Shown: in pieces, positions 63,722 to 64,000 of the stretch
Position numbering within the stretch: position 1 is the stretch's first letter
How the letters are laid out: each line of letters starts with the position of its first letter
Assembly (NCBI GenBank): GCA_019636245.1
Contig: JAHBXX010000008.1
Coordinates: forward strand, 1-64,000
Direction of reading: 5' to 3'
DNA length: 64,000 bases
Source: Planctomycetota bacterium
GTDB lineage: Bacteria; Planctomycetota; UBA1135; UBA2386
Notes under the pieces: generated by a model
Seen by the model: only the letters and a program-made list of their open reading frames with translations
What the model was told of the DNA's origin: nothing
Databases searched by the model: none
Program-made: the position numbers and the translations under genes

Positions 63722-64000
63722 TCAGGGCGTGGCCGGACGCTTCGCCGGCAGTTCGTCGAGCGTGCGCAGCGCCGCGTCGACCAGGCGAGGCGACAGCTGG
63801 CCCAGGAACCAGCGCACCTGCGCCGCCCCCAGCGGCTGGCCGAGGTCGGCGTCCTCGGCGTCGGGGTAGAGCACGGGCTCCTCCGGCACGCCGAACGCGA
63901 GCGGCGGCAGGTCGTCGTCCGGCGTGAGTTGTTGCACCTTGGCGAGCAGCGCGTGCAGATCGACGCCGCGCAGCAGCAGCAGCTCCCACGGCTTCTCGTC
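63722..64000 (-). CDS. C-terminal part of an unknown protein, cut by window edge
   Basis: The frame is open to the right end of the window, so this is the last 92 residues of a longer protein: DEKPWELLLLRGVDLHALL at the edge, then LTPDDDLPPLAFGVPEEPVL and VRWFLGQLSPRLVDAALRTL. Acidic and proline-containing, no family recognised. Since there is no ribosome binding site at the internal GTG 63937, I take it as an internal codon. It converges with pntB after 22 bases. Confidence 0.6.
   Translation of the reverse strand, partial: DEKPWELLLLRGVDLHALLAKVQQLTPDDDLPPLAFGVPEEPVLYPDAEDADLGQPLGAAQVRWFLGQLSPRLVDAALRTLDELPAKRPATP

Overview
The window is high-GC (about 70%) bacterial chromosome, densely packed, with many 4-base ATGA/GTGA gene overlaps, frequent GTG starts and few strong ribosome binding sites. 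Several features suggest a Gram-negative-type lineage in or near Planctomycetota: a very large PknB-like kinase with TPR repeats and a DWG activation motif, an LPS/Kdo and Lpt transport operon, a secreted propeller with calcium-loop repeats, and a secreted-protein tail ending in a typical short repeat domain. This placement is an inference from protein style; there is no rRNA in the window to confirm it. I found no tRNA, rRNA or CRISPR array.

Layout. 0-8 kb: ankyrin-protein fragment, giant TPR kinase, a decayed IS91-family transposase lying against the broken tail of a secreted protein, and a YbiT-like ABC-F ATPase. 8-19 kb: pyrE and a nucleotidyltransferase-nitroreductase fusion, a dolichol-phosphate-mannose-synthase-like GT2, purF, a class IV aminotransferase, an AT-hook protein, a CBM9-like secreted protein, an unusual signal peptidase I, a LeuA-like synthase and an Hpt protein. 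19-31 kb: the fmt-rsmB operon with two downstream genes, a HIT-like/PlsC pair, an HTH regulator-AHSA1 pair controlled by a perfect 24-bp palindrome, a 528-residue unknown protein, the calcium-loop propeller and an SDR. 31-41 kb: a lipid-kinase/kdsD/kdsC/LptC-A-like/lptD operon for Kdo supply and LPS export, a DUF481 outer membrane protein, and a FUN14 protein followed by a 45-residue membrane microprotein. 41-47 kb: ettA, a TatA/B-like gene, DUF2007, and an MCE lipid-transport operon in which the ATPase and permease are fused and the MCE protein carries a protease-like domain without catalytic residues. 47-54 kb: the replication block dnaA-dnaN-dciA-like-gyrB, without recF. 54-61 kb: a minus-strand run holding a complete bacillithiol pathway (bshA, bshB1, bshC) with a cysteine desulfurase, a ParA ATPase, a degenerate kinase-like protein and pyrF. 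61-64 kb: the three-gene proton-translocating transhydrogenase operon pntA1-pntA2-pntB and one gene running off the right edge.

Working together: the kds/lpt operon, the MCE operon, DUF481 and signal peptidase serve the cell envelope; purF, pyrE, pyrF, fmt and rsmB are housekeeping; bsh genes, cysteine desulfurase and transhydrogenase (NADPH supply) form a plausible thiol-redox neighbourhood beside the replication genes. The items most worth a second look are the MCE-pseudoprotease fusion, the bacillithiol block next to dnaA, the signal peptidase with a large insert, the nucleotidyltransferase-nitroreductase fusion and a nested inverted repeat just upstream of dnaN.
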